Source: Cryptomeria japonica
Taxonomy: Eukaryota > Streptophyta > Pinopsida > Cupressales > Cupressaceae
Length of the DNA stretch: 64,000 nucleotides
NCBI RefSeq assembly: GCF_030272615.1
Contig: NC_081406.1
Span: 164,345,521-164,409,520 of the forward strand
Direction: 5' to 3'
Shown: positions 23,577 through 35,097 of the stretch, piece after piece
How positions within the stretch are numbered: the stretch's first letter is position 1
Layout: every line of letters begins with the position of its first letter
Program-made: the position numbers and the translations under genes
The notes under the pieces: model-generated
Told to the model about the DNA's origin: nothing
Database searches by the model: none
The model's input: only the letters and a program-made list of their open reading frames with translations

Positions 23577-26500
23577 CTATAGTTGGGTAGTTATTATCTG
23601 AAAAAGATCGCCCAAAATTAAGTTTATACTATCCATAAACTTTTTGCTATCTTTTATTGTTGTTCCAATCCTCTTCATAGTACCGGTGAGATGCTGCAAA
23701 TGTTTTACTGGTGTTTTGCTTCCTTGTGCTAATGCCTCTGAGATTTCCTTCCATAGAGATGCTAGATAGTCCAATCTTGGACTCAGTTTAGATCTCAAGT
23801 GTTTTGCCTTGTTTATTATTCTTTCTTTCTCTCTCTCCTATTTGAGCAATTCTTCCTCAAAATTCACTAACTTCTCTTCAAAAATAGATAATGAATCTGG
23901 TGAGTTGACAAAATTGTCCGCAAGCTTATTTATCTCATCCTGTGTCTTGCTTATTTTCTTGTCAATATCTAAAGTCAAGAAGTTTGTTTTACATGTATCT
24001 TTATACAGATTTTTATACTCTTTCAATAGACTACATAGTTTCGGTAGAAGTGTGTCAAAGTCTTTGTTACACTTCTTTATTTCTTCATCAAAGAATTTAT
24101 GTTTCTCCTTTTCTACCATGTCCTTTACTAATTCTTCCTTTATTTTATCAATATTTCCAGAAATGTATTTACATAATGTATCCAATTGTCCTAAAGAATC
24201 TTTATTATCAATATTACAATCAGGAGCAACTAACTTCAAAAATGGTATTGAATCATCTATTGCTTTATAAGCTTGTGAACTGCATTTAGTTATTTTCTTA
24301 ATAGAATCTAATAATACCTCAGTCACATTAGTTGACTTGAATATTGATGATGATCTAAGAGTTTGAGTGCCGGTTGAAATAACCATGCTTGTATTGACCT
24401 CTGGTAGGTCAGTTTGTGTTTGCATTTCTTTTAGCACTGGTTTCCCTGCTTCATTGCTTACTGATGGCATTGTTTCCTTGTGAGCCTGTTCCGGAGCCTT
24501 TAGCTCTGTTGGTTTCTTTGTTTGTGCCTCAGATTCCATCTTTTTCCCTGTATCCTTTGTCGGTTTCTCTGTATCTCCTATTATCGAAGGCTCTTTAGCC
24601 ATATCTAACTTTTCAGTTGTATCTTTATCAACTGTTATGTTGATCTTTTGGGTATCAATATTTATAGTGTATAGGACTTCAGGATTTGGATTGCTATCCT
24701 CTACGTCCATACTTTCTGCTGTCGATTGGTCTTCAATGGTTATAATTTTCATAGGTGGAGGTAGGTTGTCTTTAACCTTTATGCTTGGAGGTCCACCAAC
24801 TTTGCCTTTCCCTTTGTCCCTATCCTTCTGATATACTTTAATAGGCTTAGGGTTCCTGTATTCTTCTTGTTTTTCCTTTTCAACCAGGAATATGTCCCAA
24901 CCATCTTCTGTTTCTTCTATTACTTCAGTAACTCTTCTTGCCATCAGTGAAATATGCTGGTGTGCAGTAGAGAATACTGTCTAGTTTGCTTGAGCAATCA
25001 AATCATCAATTTCCTTTGGAGAGTTTACCGGACATATAGCAAGTAGTTTTTCTATTTTTATGTCCTCGCCTTCTTGCCTCAAGTCTTTTGTACAAATCAT
25101 CAGGAATTTCATTGATTACTTCCATCAAAAACTTTTTGTACATGTCCATATGCAGTATTACACTTTCCTCAACTTTCCCTTTCTCATCAGCAGATAGAGT
25201 GTCATAAATTTTCTCTATGTTTTTCAATTTTCCTTCCTCTGTGATCTCATTTAGCAATAAGTCTAGGGGTGCCAAGTCAGTTTTTGTCTTTTTCTTTTTC
25301 TTAGGGGTTAGCTTCTTCTTAGGTGTGACCTTTCTAACCAGAGATCTCACAACTTGTTGCTTATGCCTTGTCCTTCTAGGTGAAGGAGTGGTTGCCGGTG
25401 GGGGATCTCTTTTCCTAACAACTCTTTTAAAAGTTGCTGGCATGTCACCTTCTGAAGAGGTACCTATCGGTGATAGATGAGCTTCAGGTTGTGGGGCTGC
25501 CAACTCATCTTCTGTTATGCCAGTTTTCTTTAATACATCTTCCTTAATGGCCTTTGCTTGTCTGGATCCTTTCCTCACAAATGCCTCTACCTTCTTTACT
25601 CTTTTCTTAGACTATATTTGGCTTTCTATGGTTTCAGCACTACCAAATACTTCTTCCTTAGGTTCTTTGGGGGCTTCCAGAAGTGCTTTAGCATAAGTTT
25701 CAACTATGTGGTCATCTGTCTCATAGCCCATTTTGGTTACCCAGATTGTCCTTGGGATGACTGCTTCCATCCATATTTCATCTTTCTTAATAACAAAGCA
25801 TATATCATCTTTGTATTTGTCTACAATTTTCTGAGATAACCTTATTCTTTTCTTCATTTTTGTCTTTAATGCTTGGAAAAAGTCATGAATGTTGTTCTCC
25901 TTGTTCTCACCCATGGTATTAAACAGTTTTGTAAATTGCTTTCCTAGCGGTATGTCATATCCGAGTTCTTTATATCCTATACCGGGAACCTATTTTGTTA
26001 TATGAAGCATTAGACTTACTAATGGATTTCCAAATATGAAAGTTCCTTTCTTATCCTTCTTTATCTTTCCAAGGTTGTCTATCAGTTCATCTTTTAACCA
26101 TTCACAGATGTCAATTTTTGCATTATCTGTTACCATATCATAAGCACTCTTAATGCATAAACTTGAAACTGAGTTAAGTCTATTAGCATGAGTGGCTTTT
26201 TAACCTAATATCATACTTATGAATCTCACATTGATATCTTTTACATCGTTAACCCTTAGAGATCTCTTATCGAATGTCACACCTGTTAGGTCTATGACTA
26301 AATCATTGGAAACCTTCTTGTTTTTGTCTGGCCTCTTATCGGTGGTCGGTAACCCTGTGACAGCTTTTACCACTCCCTTGGTGATCTTATGAATTGCATC
26401 TAGCTAGAAAAATTCTCCATGAACTCTGCTTAACACTATCCTAATCACATCCTTAGGAAATTCAGGAATGCTAAGGATTTCTGTGAATCGTAGGGTTTCA

Positions 26501-26778
26501 ATAATCTTGTGTTCAACTTTAATATTGCTAGTATCATCACATATCTTGGTTTTATACATGGTTTTGATTTCCTCATCTCCTAACTCTTCAATGTTGCAGT
26601 GGATGTACATTCTAGGGTCTTCAACATATACAACACCTTTAGGAATTTGAGAAAATGCACCTAAGGTATCATCCTTTTTTGCTATCTCGGGGACTAATTG
26701 AAATATGGGCCTAGGTCTTTTAATTACTTCCACAATAGTAGGGTTTTCTATGTATTCAATTGTAGAGGTGGATGCCAT
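23577..26778 (-). pseudogene. Element D ORF2: long protein of unknown function
   Basis: About 1,070 codons from the likely start ATG at 26778 (MASTSTIEYIENPTIVEV; an upstream in-frame Met at 26841 is possible) to a stop at 23577. Broken by TAG near 26402, TAA near 26202, TAG near 25992 and 25612, and a deletion/frameshift around 25050. N-terminal third: a globular-looking region with ILSIPEFPKDVIRIVLSRVH, ITKGVVKAVTGLP and IDICEWLKDELIDNL that resembles, weakly, the domain in the 43.7-45.2 kb pseudogene. Middle: a Lys-rich stretch (KVTPKKKLTPKKKKKTKTDL) that could bind nucleic acid or direct nuclear import, then the conserved IKVYQKDRDKGKGKVGGPPS. C-terminal third: Glu/Thr/Lys-rich linker and coiled coils. 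No polymerase or nuclease motif. B holds a second copy of the C-terminal half. Function unknown. Confidence 0.85.
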
Positions 26779-27142
26779 GATTAAATACCTTTTTCTGTCT
26801 TGGATGGATGAATACTTGGAGTGTGCTTGCTTCTTGCTCAAAATGCCTTAGCTCGGAATCTTCGTGCTCTCTAAAAGTTTGAAATCATGGTGAAATGAAA
26901 TGGAGCCAAAACCTTATTTTTATAATGTCTTTTCACCATCTACCACATTAATTGCATGCCGGTTAAGTATTCACTTAGCATTGTTTGCCGGTAATAAGTA
27001 ATTTTCAACTTCTTATCTCTAACCGAGGGAATAATAGCATATGTGTCATTAGATTGCCAAACCCTCAAGGAAATTTTCTTCAATTAGATGAAGAACTTCC
27101 TATCGGTGGAGCACTGCTCTATCCTACTGGTGAAGCATCACT

Positions 27143-28237
27143 CTATCTTGCCAATGAAGCATTTGTTGGTTCTACCAGTGGAGGAGTATTCCCAATATTT
27201 AGATCAGCTTTTCTAATCCATTGCTTTGAGAATTCTTGCTTAACCTCTTCAACTTTTTCTTTACCTTTCAAGCTAGCACTTTTGTTGTCTACCGGTGTAC
27301 CTTTACTTCTACAAAATTTAGCAATATGCCCAATCTTGTTACATGCATAACAAGTTACATTATTTTTCTGAATAGCTTTCCCATAACCTATGCCGGTTTG
27401 TGTTCTGCATTGATTAGATAAATGTCCAAATCTTCCACAAACATAACATCTCACATTCATTCTGCAGTTTTCAGAGTTATGACCAACTTTGTTGCATTTG
27501 GAACATTGACCGGTGGGTGTATTGATATTCTGATAATTCCTAGATCTACATTCATTTTCCCTATGACCATACTTATTGCAGTTAAAGCATTTTCCATTGA
27601 ATTTATAAGCATTAGGTGGTCTTACCGGTTTGCTGTGATCCTGAGTATTTGTAGTACTGGAGCTTTCACCAACTTCAAAGCCAATTCCAGAGGTGTCACC
27701 TTTAGGTTTTTGATTCTTTAATAAGGTACCGAGTTCTTTTGAGCTTTTCTTGAATTTTACTTTATGTTGATTTGCAGTTTCCAATTCCCTTTCCAAGATT
27801 TCTTTTTGTCTCATCAGTTTATTTGAGTCATTCTGAGTATGCATCAGATTTGTCTTCAACATGTCATTTTCATAGCTAAGTCTTGTGTTGTCATTTGTTG
27901 CATCACTTAGTCTTCTAGTCAATTCTTCTTCATTCTTCTTTCTATCCTCAATCTCTTTGCAAAATCTCATAGTCATATCTTGCATTTCATTTTTTTTTGT
28001 CATGATCTCTTGTTTCAGCTTGCTTATCATGTCATTAAGTGATTCCTTTTCATCATTTTCATTTTTCAATTTTTCACAAAGTTCTCTTCTTTTATTTCTT
28101 GCAACAGTAAGATTTTCTTGAAGTGCCTGAATGATATCCTAACCTGCTCTTAAATCATCTTCTAATTTGATATTTTTCAACTTCTCTGCATCATAGTCTG
28201 TAAGAGCTCCTTCAAGTTGCTTCATCAGATTTTCCAT
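27143..28237 (-). pseudogene. Element D ORF1: coiled-coil protein with four CCHC zinc knuckles (gag-like)
   Basis: Start ATG at 28237 (MENLMKQLEGALTDYD), 57 bases from the primer site; stop at 27143; 364 codons with one TAG near 28140. Residues of about 1-165 are strongly heptad-like coiled coil. Four knuckles follow at about residues 217-230 (CFNCNKYGHRENEC), 245-258 (CSKCNKVGHNSENC), 264-277 (CYVCGRFGHLSNQC) and 296-309 (CYACNKIGHIAKFC); all metal ligands are present. Knuckles of this type bind RNA in gag proteins, but copia gag normally has one knuckle and an N-terminal UBN2 domain, absent here. Probable role: RNA packaging with a partner capsid (inference). Confidence 0.88.
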
Positions 28238-28293
28238 CTTTACCGGTGTCAAGATCTTCCTCAAGCTATTAGGCTTCTGAAAATAGAGGACTA

Positions 28294-28306
28294 GGCTCTG
28301 ATACCA
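28294..28306 (-). other. Primer binding site of element D
   Basis: TGGTATCAGAGCC on the minus strand, two bases inside the LTR end CCTAACA; the standard initiator-tRNA-Met site of copia elements. Confidence 0.93.
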
Positions 28307-28308
28307 AT

Positions 28309-29119
28309 TGTTAGGATTCCCATAGATATTGAGAGGGGGGTTGAATCAGTATCTAACCAGTGATAAGATTTTCTTAAGTTAAAACATGCAGAACATAAAA
28401 TAACAGTATATCGATATGCAAGAATTAATGCAATAAACAGAATCAGAAACATCCACATGTAAAGAACACCATAACACAAGATGTTTAACAAGGAAACCCG
28501 GTGTGGGAAAAACCTCGGTGGGATTTGTGACCCACAATATTCACTCACTGGCCAATAAGAGAATATTACTTACAATAAGGGCCTGCACATGCAGGAAGGC
28601 CAACTACCTAGAGCTCACTGCTTAATGAGAAGTCACACTGACTTACAATAAGGATTATACTAATCCAATAACTTGTACTACTTTATAATAGCATCTCCAA
28701 TGCCAGATTTAGTACCGGTTCTTGCTCTATTCTTTACATATACCCTTGACCTATAATTCGCACATTAGGTCTGCCTAATAATTTTCTTTATGCTCTCTAC
28801 TTTTTTTTCTCTCTAAATGTCTACAATGATCTCCTTTATATACAAGAGTCATTTTACAATTTGCCAAGTCGGCTTACAATAATAAACAAAATATTACATA
28901 TCAAAAATCCTGTCGGCCTCTATGCCGGTATACATCTTTTCTTCTGTGCTGGTGTCGGTGCTGGTGTAGAGTGATCTTGTTGATGCCGGTGCACTGTCTT
29001 GCCTGTATAATGCTTTGTCGGTATGATGTCTTGTCGGTGCCATAGGATTGCAAGGTTTCCATCAATGACAAGACCTTCAATCACATACAATGTCTCATTG
29101 GAGTGTCCATATGCCAACA
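28309..29119 (-). repeat. Element D, 5' LTR
   Basis: 811 bp; ends with TATGCCAACA, followed by the GTGTA duplication. Plus-strand sequence near 28830-28880 matches the D-family LTR fragment at 45420-45480 in inverse orientation. Confidence 0.93.
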
Positions 29120-29124
29120 GTGTA

Positions 29125-30037
29125 ATGTGGGCCAATAATATCCTATATTAAGTATTTTCAGTGTTGTTCTTTTGGTAGCAAAATGACCTCCACATGGTTC
29201 ATCATGACATGCATGCAGGATGTCATATGTTTCATCTTCTCTGGCACATCTTCGCATGACTTGGTCAGGTCCAGTATAAAATAGACAATCAGCAATCCAT
29301 GAAAAGTTAAAACTTTTCTCAACCAGCGACCTTCTTTCCTTAGGAGAAAAAGAAATTGGCATCTTAGCTGCAGCTAAATAGTTGGCAATATCAGCATACC
29401 ATGGAGTGTGAGCCTGTATGAGAAACAAATGCTCATTTGGAAAAGTGTCATGTATCATTATAGAATCTTCCTGCAATTGAAGATGTGAAAGATAATCTGT
29501 AACCACATTAGACTTCCCTGGCTTATCAACAACCGTGATATCAAATTCCTGCATCAACTATAACCAGCGAGCTAATCTACTGGTGATTGATGGCTTATTC
29601 ATGAGATATCTAATTGCAGTATGATCTATATGCACAAATATGGGATACCTTGTAATATAGTGTCTAAATTTATTAAGGGCATATATGATAGCTAGCATTT
29701 CCTTTTCAGTAACTGTATAATTCAATTCAGGTCCCTACAAATTCTTGCTGATATAATATATTGCATTTTCCAACTTGTCAACTTTTTGTCCCAGCACTGC
29801 TCCTATTGCATAATCAGATGCATCTGTATGGATTTGGAATGGTACAGACCAATTTGGCCCCTTAAGAATTGGTGCTTGAGTCAAAGCATTATTAAGCTTT
29901 GAGAAAGCTTCATTGCATGCTGGGGTCCATTTAAATTCTGCATCTTTGGTAAGCAGTGAATCTAAGGGACTTGCAATTTCACTGAAATCTTTGATAAACC
30001 TTCTGTAGTATCCAGCATGACCAAGAAAACTTCTCAC
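29125..30037 (-). pseudogene. pol: Element C RNase H and start of integrase
   Basis: 30037-29735 is the connection and RNase H start: MRSFLGHAGYYRRFIKDFS, then FQIHTDASDYAIGAVLGQK with the first catalytic Asp. After a stop near 29735 the protein resumes; MMQEFDITVVDKPGKSNVVTD at 29557 is the RNase H end. The integrase zinc-binding part follows with HACHDEPCGGHFATKRTTLK and GYYWPTLH near 29150. Element D cuts the protein between the paired His and the paired Cys of this domain; the Cys pair is at about 22500. Confidence 0.9.
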
Positions 30038-31177
30038 ATATTTTTTCTTTATAGTGTCATTAATATGCTAAATGACCTCAATCTTTGCTGGATCCACCTT
30101 TATACCTTGTATAGATATATGATGGCCAAGGACTATTCCTTCTTCCATCATAATAAAACACTTCACACTATTCAAAGACAAATTGTAGTCTTCACATCAC
30201 TGCAACATTTTCTTCAAATTACCCAATGCTTGATCAAATTTAGAACCATAAGTTGTGAAGTCATCCATGTAAATTTTCATAATATCTTGAGAAATATCAG
30301 AAAAAATACTAATCACTACTCTTTGAAAAGTGTCTGGAGCATTACACAACCCAAAAGGAAGAACAAAATATGCATACATGCCCCATGGGCAAGTAAATTT
30401 TGTCTTCTCTTGATCCTCTGGGGCTATCTATATCTGATTGTAACCACTGAATCGATCAAGGAATGAAAATAATCTCTTACCAACAAGAGAATATAATACC
30501 TGATCCACAAATGGCAATGGGAAATGGTCTTTTCTTGTTGCCAAATTCAGAGCTCTATAATCAACACATACTCTCCATTTGCCTTCTTTTTTAGGCACTA
30601 TCACCAGAGATGATACCCATTGACTGTGAGAGATAGGATAGATAAACATAGCTTTTAACAATTTCTGTAATTCTTCTTTAACTATCTCCTTCAAGGTAGG
30701 ATTGACTCTTCTTTGAGGTTGTCTAAGTGGACAACAATCATCCTTTATGTAAATATGATGAGTACAAACTACTGGATCAATCCCACTCATATCCTTGTAA
30801 TCCCATGCAAAAGCATTTTTATGGAGTTTCAGCAAGTCTACAAGGCCCTCATTTTGAGTATTTGATAGATCTCTATTGACATTTAAATATTTATTCAATT
30901 CCACCTCTATCTTAATAGTAAGATCAATTTGGTTTATATCAAAAAAATGAGAAAAAGATAATTCTTGCAGCAACGGAGTATGCAAAATATCAGTGGCTGT
31001 AGGAAAGTCCAGACCTGCAATATTCGAAACCAATTCTTGCAATTTTTGATCTTCTATAAATTCATTTAGCAGTATTTTATAAAGAATTGATTCCTCATCA
31101 TATAACTGTTGGAGTGGTCCTCGATTAATCATCATAAGGTGATTAATAGAGTCAATTTCATCAGATTCCTCTTCCAA
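30038..31177 (-). pseudogene. pol: Element C reverse transcriptase
   Basis: 31177-30428 holds the region before RT, including KNAFAWDYKDMSGIDPVVCT, then QWVSSLVIVPKKEGKWRVCV, DYRALNLATRKDHFPLPFVD and RLFSFLDRFSGYNQI. After a TAG near 30427 come FGLCNAPDTFQRVVISIFSD and the active site YMDD at 30260-30271 (IYMDDFTTYG). HCPLPFID-like and NAPDTFQR motifs point to the Athila lineage. Further stops near 30196 and 30068. Confidence 0.92.
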
Positions 31178-31213
31178 GATAGGCCAAACAACTTGTTGTT
31201 GCTCAAGCTATGG

Positions 31214-32142
31214 TTATGCTAGAGAATACAAGGCTAATGTTTTTGTAGAACTTCCATCTGAAATAGTCATGTCTCTTGATCTACACCCTATATAAGAATC
31301 AGCTGTAGCAAGCCAGGGTCTACCCAAAATGACCGGATATCCTCCCAATGTTGCTTTTGGAGATAGAATCATAAAGTCTATAGGATATTCCCAGGAATCT
31401 AGAATAACTTTGACATCCTCTATGATACCCTCAGGTTTCATTGTAGAGCCATCAGCAAGTTGTAGAACTGTGTGTGTAGTCCTTAAACTATTGATCTCTA
31501 GATGTTTCATTACTTCCCTTATCATTACATTAATGGCTGCTCCTAAATCAATCAAAACATTCCTTATTTGACTGCCATTAATGACTATACTCACAACAGG
31601 ACTACCTGGATCAACATACTTTGGAATTGCAATTTTACCTAACATGATATCAGCCAATTGACCCATAAGATGCACTGTTTGTGGATCCTTTTTCTTCCTA
31701 CTAGGTTTCTTTAGGCATGCATCACTTAATAACTTACCATATATAGGGACATCCTTTATTGCTTGCAACAATGGAATTTTAACACAAATGTGCTTCAGTT
31801 GATCTAGAATATCAAAGCTTTGCTGTTGTTTAGTGGGAACTTCTTTGTCTTGCAGTCTATGGGAAAATGGTGGTAATATTTGATTCTGAGGTATTGTATC
31901 TTTTGGGTCAGAGATTGGATGCTCTTCCTATACCTCAGTAATAACTGGATGAGAGGGATTAGGTAGAGTTGTCCCAGATCGGAGGTGAATATCATCTAGT
32001 GATAAAGAATAGGTTGGGTATTGATTAGCATTAGCGGAATAAGCTTGTTGTTGTCGCTGAGATTTGATATTTGGATTAGGCACCAATTGAGTAGGCAACT
32101 GTATTGGCTTAGGTGGTGCAACTGTAGCTGCAGGAGGAGGCA
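31214..32142 (-). pseudogene. pol: Element C aspartic protease region
   Basis: 31771-31214 contains GKIAIPKYVDPGSPVVSIVI, then VLIDLGAAINVM with the DLGA active-site form typical of Athila, and GGYPVILGRPWLATADSYIG. The preceding part (32142-31772) is a Pro/Gln-rich gag-protease linker with stops near 31927 and frameshifts. Catalytic Asp present; frame broken upstream and by a stop at 31214. Confidence 0.88.
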
Positions 32143-33619
32143 TTAAAGCAGGAGGTTGTGGCTGCTGAACAGGAGGCTGGTATCCATAAGATTGGGCTGG
32201 CCATGATTGGTTTCCCCTGCATTGAGAGGTAGGTTTCTAGTTCCCTTGAAATTGGTTCCCTTGACCCTAAGATGGATACCAGTTCCCCTATGGTTGTTGC
32301 CACTATGGAGCTTGATTAACAAATTGCTACCCTTGGCCTTGTGACCCATACCAATGTGGATAGTTACCAAAATTTTGAGAATACTATGGTTGCCATTGGT
32401 TATTTGGTGCATAAGTATTACCACTATAACCATAAAAAGAAAGTGGATCAGGTGGCATACCTTGTCTTTAAAAATTTGGTCTTCTTTGAGCAACATAGAA
32501 GACTTGCTCGTCCTCACCTTGAACTAGTTTGAAGTCAGGTACTTGCACATTTGCAACCACCTTACATCTACAATCTTTCTTCCGTTGTTTACAATAAGGA
32601 CAGAATTCTGCAAGGAATGCATCAGCTTCCTCATGCTTCTTCTTAGCTGCCAATGTATCCAACTGGGTAGCCATATTGTTTATTATGTCCTCCTTGAAGT
32701 CTTTTAATAGATGACTAAGTTCCAATCTAGAAACTCCAGTTCTAGATGCTGATAATGATGCCCCTGGCTTAAATCTCTTGTTCTTCTTAGATGTAGATCT
32801 GGAATACTTTTTGCAAATTTGCCCTATTTCAGCCCAAGTAGATTGTGTAATGTCACCTCCTCCCATGAGATCTAAGGAATCGGTGCATTCATCACTGATA
32901 CCCCTCAAAAATATCAATTTGAGGGAATCTTCATTCAGAGTGCTATGCTTGGACTTCTTGACACTAAACAAAAACCTTTCCAGATAATCCTCAAGACTCT
33001 CATCTTCAGTTTGTGTCAATCTAAAGATAACATCTCCGTGATGATCAGTGCCTCTACAATAGTCTTTGTATTTTTCAAGAAACAACCATTTCATCTCATC
33101 CCATGTATTGATTGTGATACTACCCAAGCTCATGAACCATCTCAAAGATGACTCCTTCAAAGTGGCAGGAAAATTTTTGAGTCTATGGGCATCTATAGTA
33201 TAGTCAAAACTCCTACAAAGAACATCAAACTCAAAAAGAAATGTATCAGGATCCTATGTCACCAACCCATAGAATTTAGGAAGTGAAGATGTTGGAATGT
33301 TCTTGAGGTTAGCATTATCATGCTGGTCAGAGATGGGAAACTCAAATGTTGGACCTAGTCGTGGTGGTGGATTATTCCCAACAGGAGGAGGGTTCCCTTG
33401 CATTAGACTTGTGGGGGTTGTTACTATAGGAAATTCTTCTTCTTGTGGACCAAAAAGGAACTGAAGACTACCTTCTGGAAATTCAAATTCAGGGTGATTC
33501 AAATTTTGTGGGACTTGATAAAGTTTAGCAAAAGGGTTTATATCTGGGAAATTATCTTCTACATGATTAGGATGAGTGGGTAGAAATCTACCTCTGGCAT
33601 CTCTTCTTCTGCTATGCAT
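32143..33619 (-). pseudogene. gag: Element C gag
   Basis: Start ATG at 33619 (MHSRRRDARGRFLP), 72 bases inside the primer site. Capsid domain from about 33270 to 32800: DTFLFEFDVLC, FPATLKESSLRWFMSLGSIT, WDEMKWLFLEKY, LTQTEDESLEDYLERF. A Cys-rich motif CPYCKQRKKDCRC (32600 region) replaces a standard zinc knuckle. A Gln/Tyr/Pro-rich tail follows. Stops near 33253 and 32467 and frameshifts in the tail. Confidence 0.88.
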
Positions 33620-33690
33620 GCAGATTCATTAAATTTCAAACAATTAACTGGAAACTATAATAACCATAAAAGGTTCTCAGTTTGACACCA

Positions 33691-33708
33691 TCCTCGTCAA
33701 CGACACCA
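33691..33708 (-). other. Primer binding site of element C
   Basis: TGGTGTCGTTGACGAGGA on the minus strand, about five bases inside the 5' LTR; close to the TGGCGCCGTTGCCGGGGA (tRNA-Asp) site known for Athila, with changes mostly of the C-to-T or G-to-A kind. Confidence 0.8.
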
Positions 33709-33713
33709 AAAAT

Positions 33714-34977
33714 TTCTACCCCAACTATAATGATAATAATTACTTTAATTGAAATCTCAATCCGAAGTTTGGACATTCATATTGTAGAGTTTACTATTTT
33801 CATGGCTGGTGTTCATTTAGTTATCAATCCAGGAACATAAAACTTGAAATGGGTCTGCAATATATATGCACTAAGCTCCCTAAATGGTTATTCTGCATTG
33901 CTGCAGTAACTAACATTACACAGAAAGGAAAGGCAAGCATGGAAATCATAAAAGGCTACATGAAAGCTTTATAAAATAATGCTAGAATGGTGCAATGTAA
34001 ATAACAGAAATCGCACCATTCTATCTTGGCTGCAGGAACAGTCAGTGGATCTATTTCCAGTGGCTGCAGGAACAATCTAGTCATGAACTTCTACTGCAAC
34101 TAGGTAAAAATGAACTTCAATGAACATAAACATAGGATCACTCACCAAGTGGGCCCCCTTGGATGAGTGATATCAAACTTCCAGCAAAATACTTTTTAAT
34201 AGATCAGAACAACATATCTTTGCTTTATTTCATTTTGAAATCGATTACATGTTCTAAAAGGAAACTCTAGAATGCTTTTAAAAACTCTTTGCTCAATTCC
34301 TTTCTATCTTATCTAACCTCTAAGAAAAAGGAAGAGCTTATTATAAAGAAAAGATAAACTACAATGGACAACTCAAATCATGCCTAGAAGAAGAGGTGGA
34401 TGAATGTCAAATGAAGGAGATAACTAGAGCTTGGCTATAGGAACAGTCAGTGGATCTAAACCGAACCACAGTCTTTGCACGCCATAGCGATATTTTGTGA
34501 ATTATATTAGCACTAGAGTTAAACTCCCATAGTAAAGTATGACTGCTTCAATTTTTCCATATGTTGCACCTGCTCGGATCCCCTTCAGTTTGATCTCCAA
34601 TTATATGTACATGATTCTTCAGTCTTTGGGCGCGAAAGGAAATCATCCACCGCATCATCATTTATTATCTGCACTAAACAAGAACAACATAAAAGGACAT
34701 GTATATGTATCTTACTCAACTAATACATTCATTAACTCACATATGACATTATCCTAAATAATCCATATCAACAAGGACAAATCACTTGGCTGCAGGAATA
34801 ACTTGGTATGGCTGCAGGAATTAACCGACAAAGTTCAAACATGATTTCATAATTTCAGGTTTAACACATGGATTACATATAGTCAATTCACAATCCTTTA
34901 ATATCAAAATGCAACCCAAAAGATGCCAATAACCTAAGATTTTTGATAAAAAAACATGTCAAATTATCAACTTATCA
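33714..34977 (-). repeat. Element C, 5' LTR
   Basis: Matches 17276-18539. Ends 'caacttatca' at 34977, directly followed by the third piece of the A 3' LTR. The flanking bases (CCTAC before 17276, GCGAC after 34977) do not form a clean duplication. Confidence 0.92.
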
Positions 34978-35092
34978 GCGACAACCTTTGGAAGGTTAGA
35001 ATAGAAAGGAACCATAGGATGGTTCAAGAGACAACTTAGTGAGACACCAAGAATTAGCAAACCCTGAAGGATTGAGCATCCCCTCTACATCA
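34978..35092 (+). repeat. Element A, 3' LTR piece 3 (end)
   Basis: Resumes the LTR at 'acctttggaaggttagaata' and matches 7918-8028. Followed by CATAT (35093-35097), the duplicated target in element O. Confidence 0.88.
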
Positions 35093-35097
35093 CATAT

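Larger units (their letters stand above)
22538..29119 (-). mobile_element. Element D: copia-type non-autonomous LTR element with zinc-knuckle ORF1 and giant ORF2
   Basis: Perfect target duplication GTGTA at 22533-22537 and 29120-29124. LTRs of 808 and 811 bp begin TGTTAGG and end CCAACA (plus-strand view). Minus-strand primer site TGGTATCAGAGCC at 28294-28306 and polypurine tract at 23347-23357. The LTR end with a C-run followed by TCCTAACA, ATT, and the Met primer site is typical of Ty1/copia. The 4.96-kb interior encodes a coiled-coil/zinc-knuckle protein and a long unknown protein. No protease, integrase, RT or RNase H motif is visible on either strand. It must rely on an autonomous copia relative. 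Confidence 0.93.
17276..34977 (-). mobile_element. Element C: Athila-type Ty3/gypsy retrotransposon inserted in the A 3' LTR, interrupted by D
   Basis: LTRs 17276-18539 and 33714-34977 (about 1.26 kb each, close to each other in sequence). Primer site on the minus strand at 33691-33708 resembles tRNA-Asp sites of Athila elements, and a polypurine tract lies at 18540. Gag, protease, RT, RNase H and integrase follow from right to left, then an additional long frame before the 3' LTR, as in Athila. Protease motif DLGA, RT motifs FGLCNAPDTFQR and SFLDRFSGYNQI, and the extra 3' frame support the lineage. D splits the integrase. Without D the element is about 11.1 kb. Confidence 0.92.
6427..35092 (+). 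mobile_element. Element A: Ty3/gypsy chromovirus inserted in O, with B and C nested in its 3' LTR
   Basis: 5' LTR 6427-8028, primer site 8032, gag-pol 8066-12668 with a C-terminal chromodomain, and a 3' LTR starting at 12691. That LTR is split into 12691-12871, 15950-17275 and 34978-35092 by elements B and C. The flanking pentamer CATAT appears at 6422-6426 and 35093-35097, which fixes both ends. Without its insertions the element is about 7.9 kb. Order of domains (protease, RT, RNase H, integrase, chromodomain) is that of chromoviruses. The polyprotein has about eight in-frame stops and one frameshift, so it is dead. Confidence 0.92.

Noticed and set aside
23809-24289. Plus-strand frames that look like membrane proteins
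   Set aside because: Shadows of the D ORF2 coiled coil on the minus strand.
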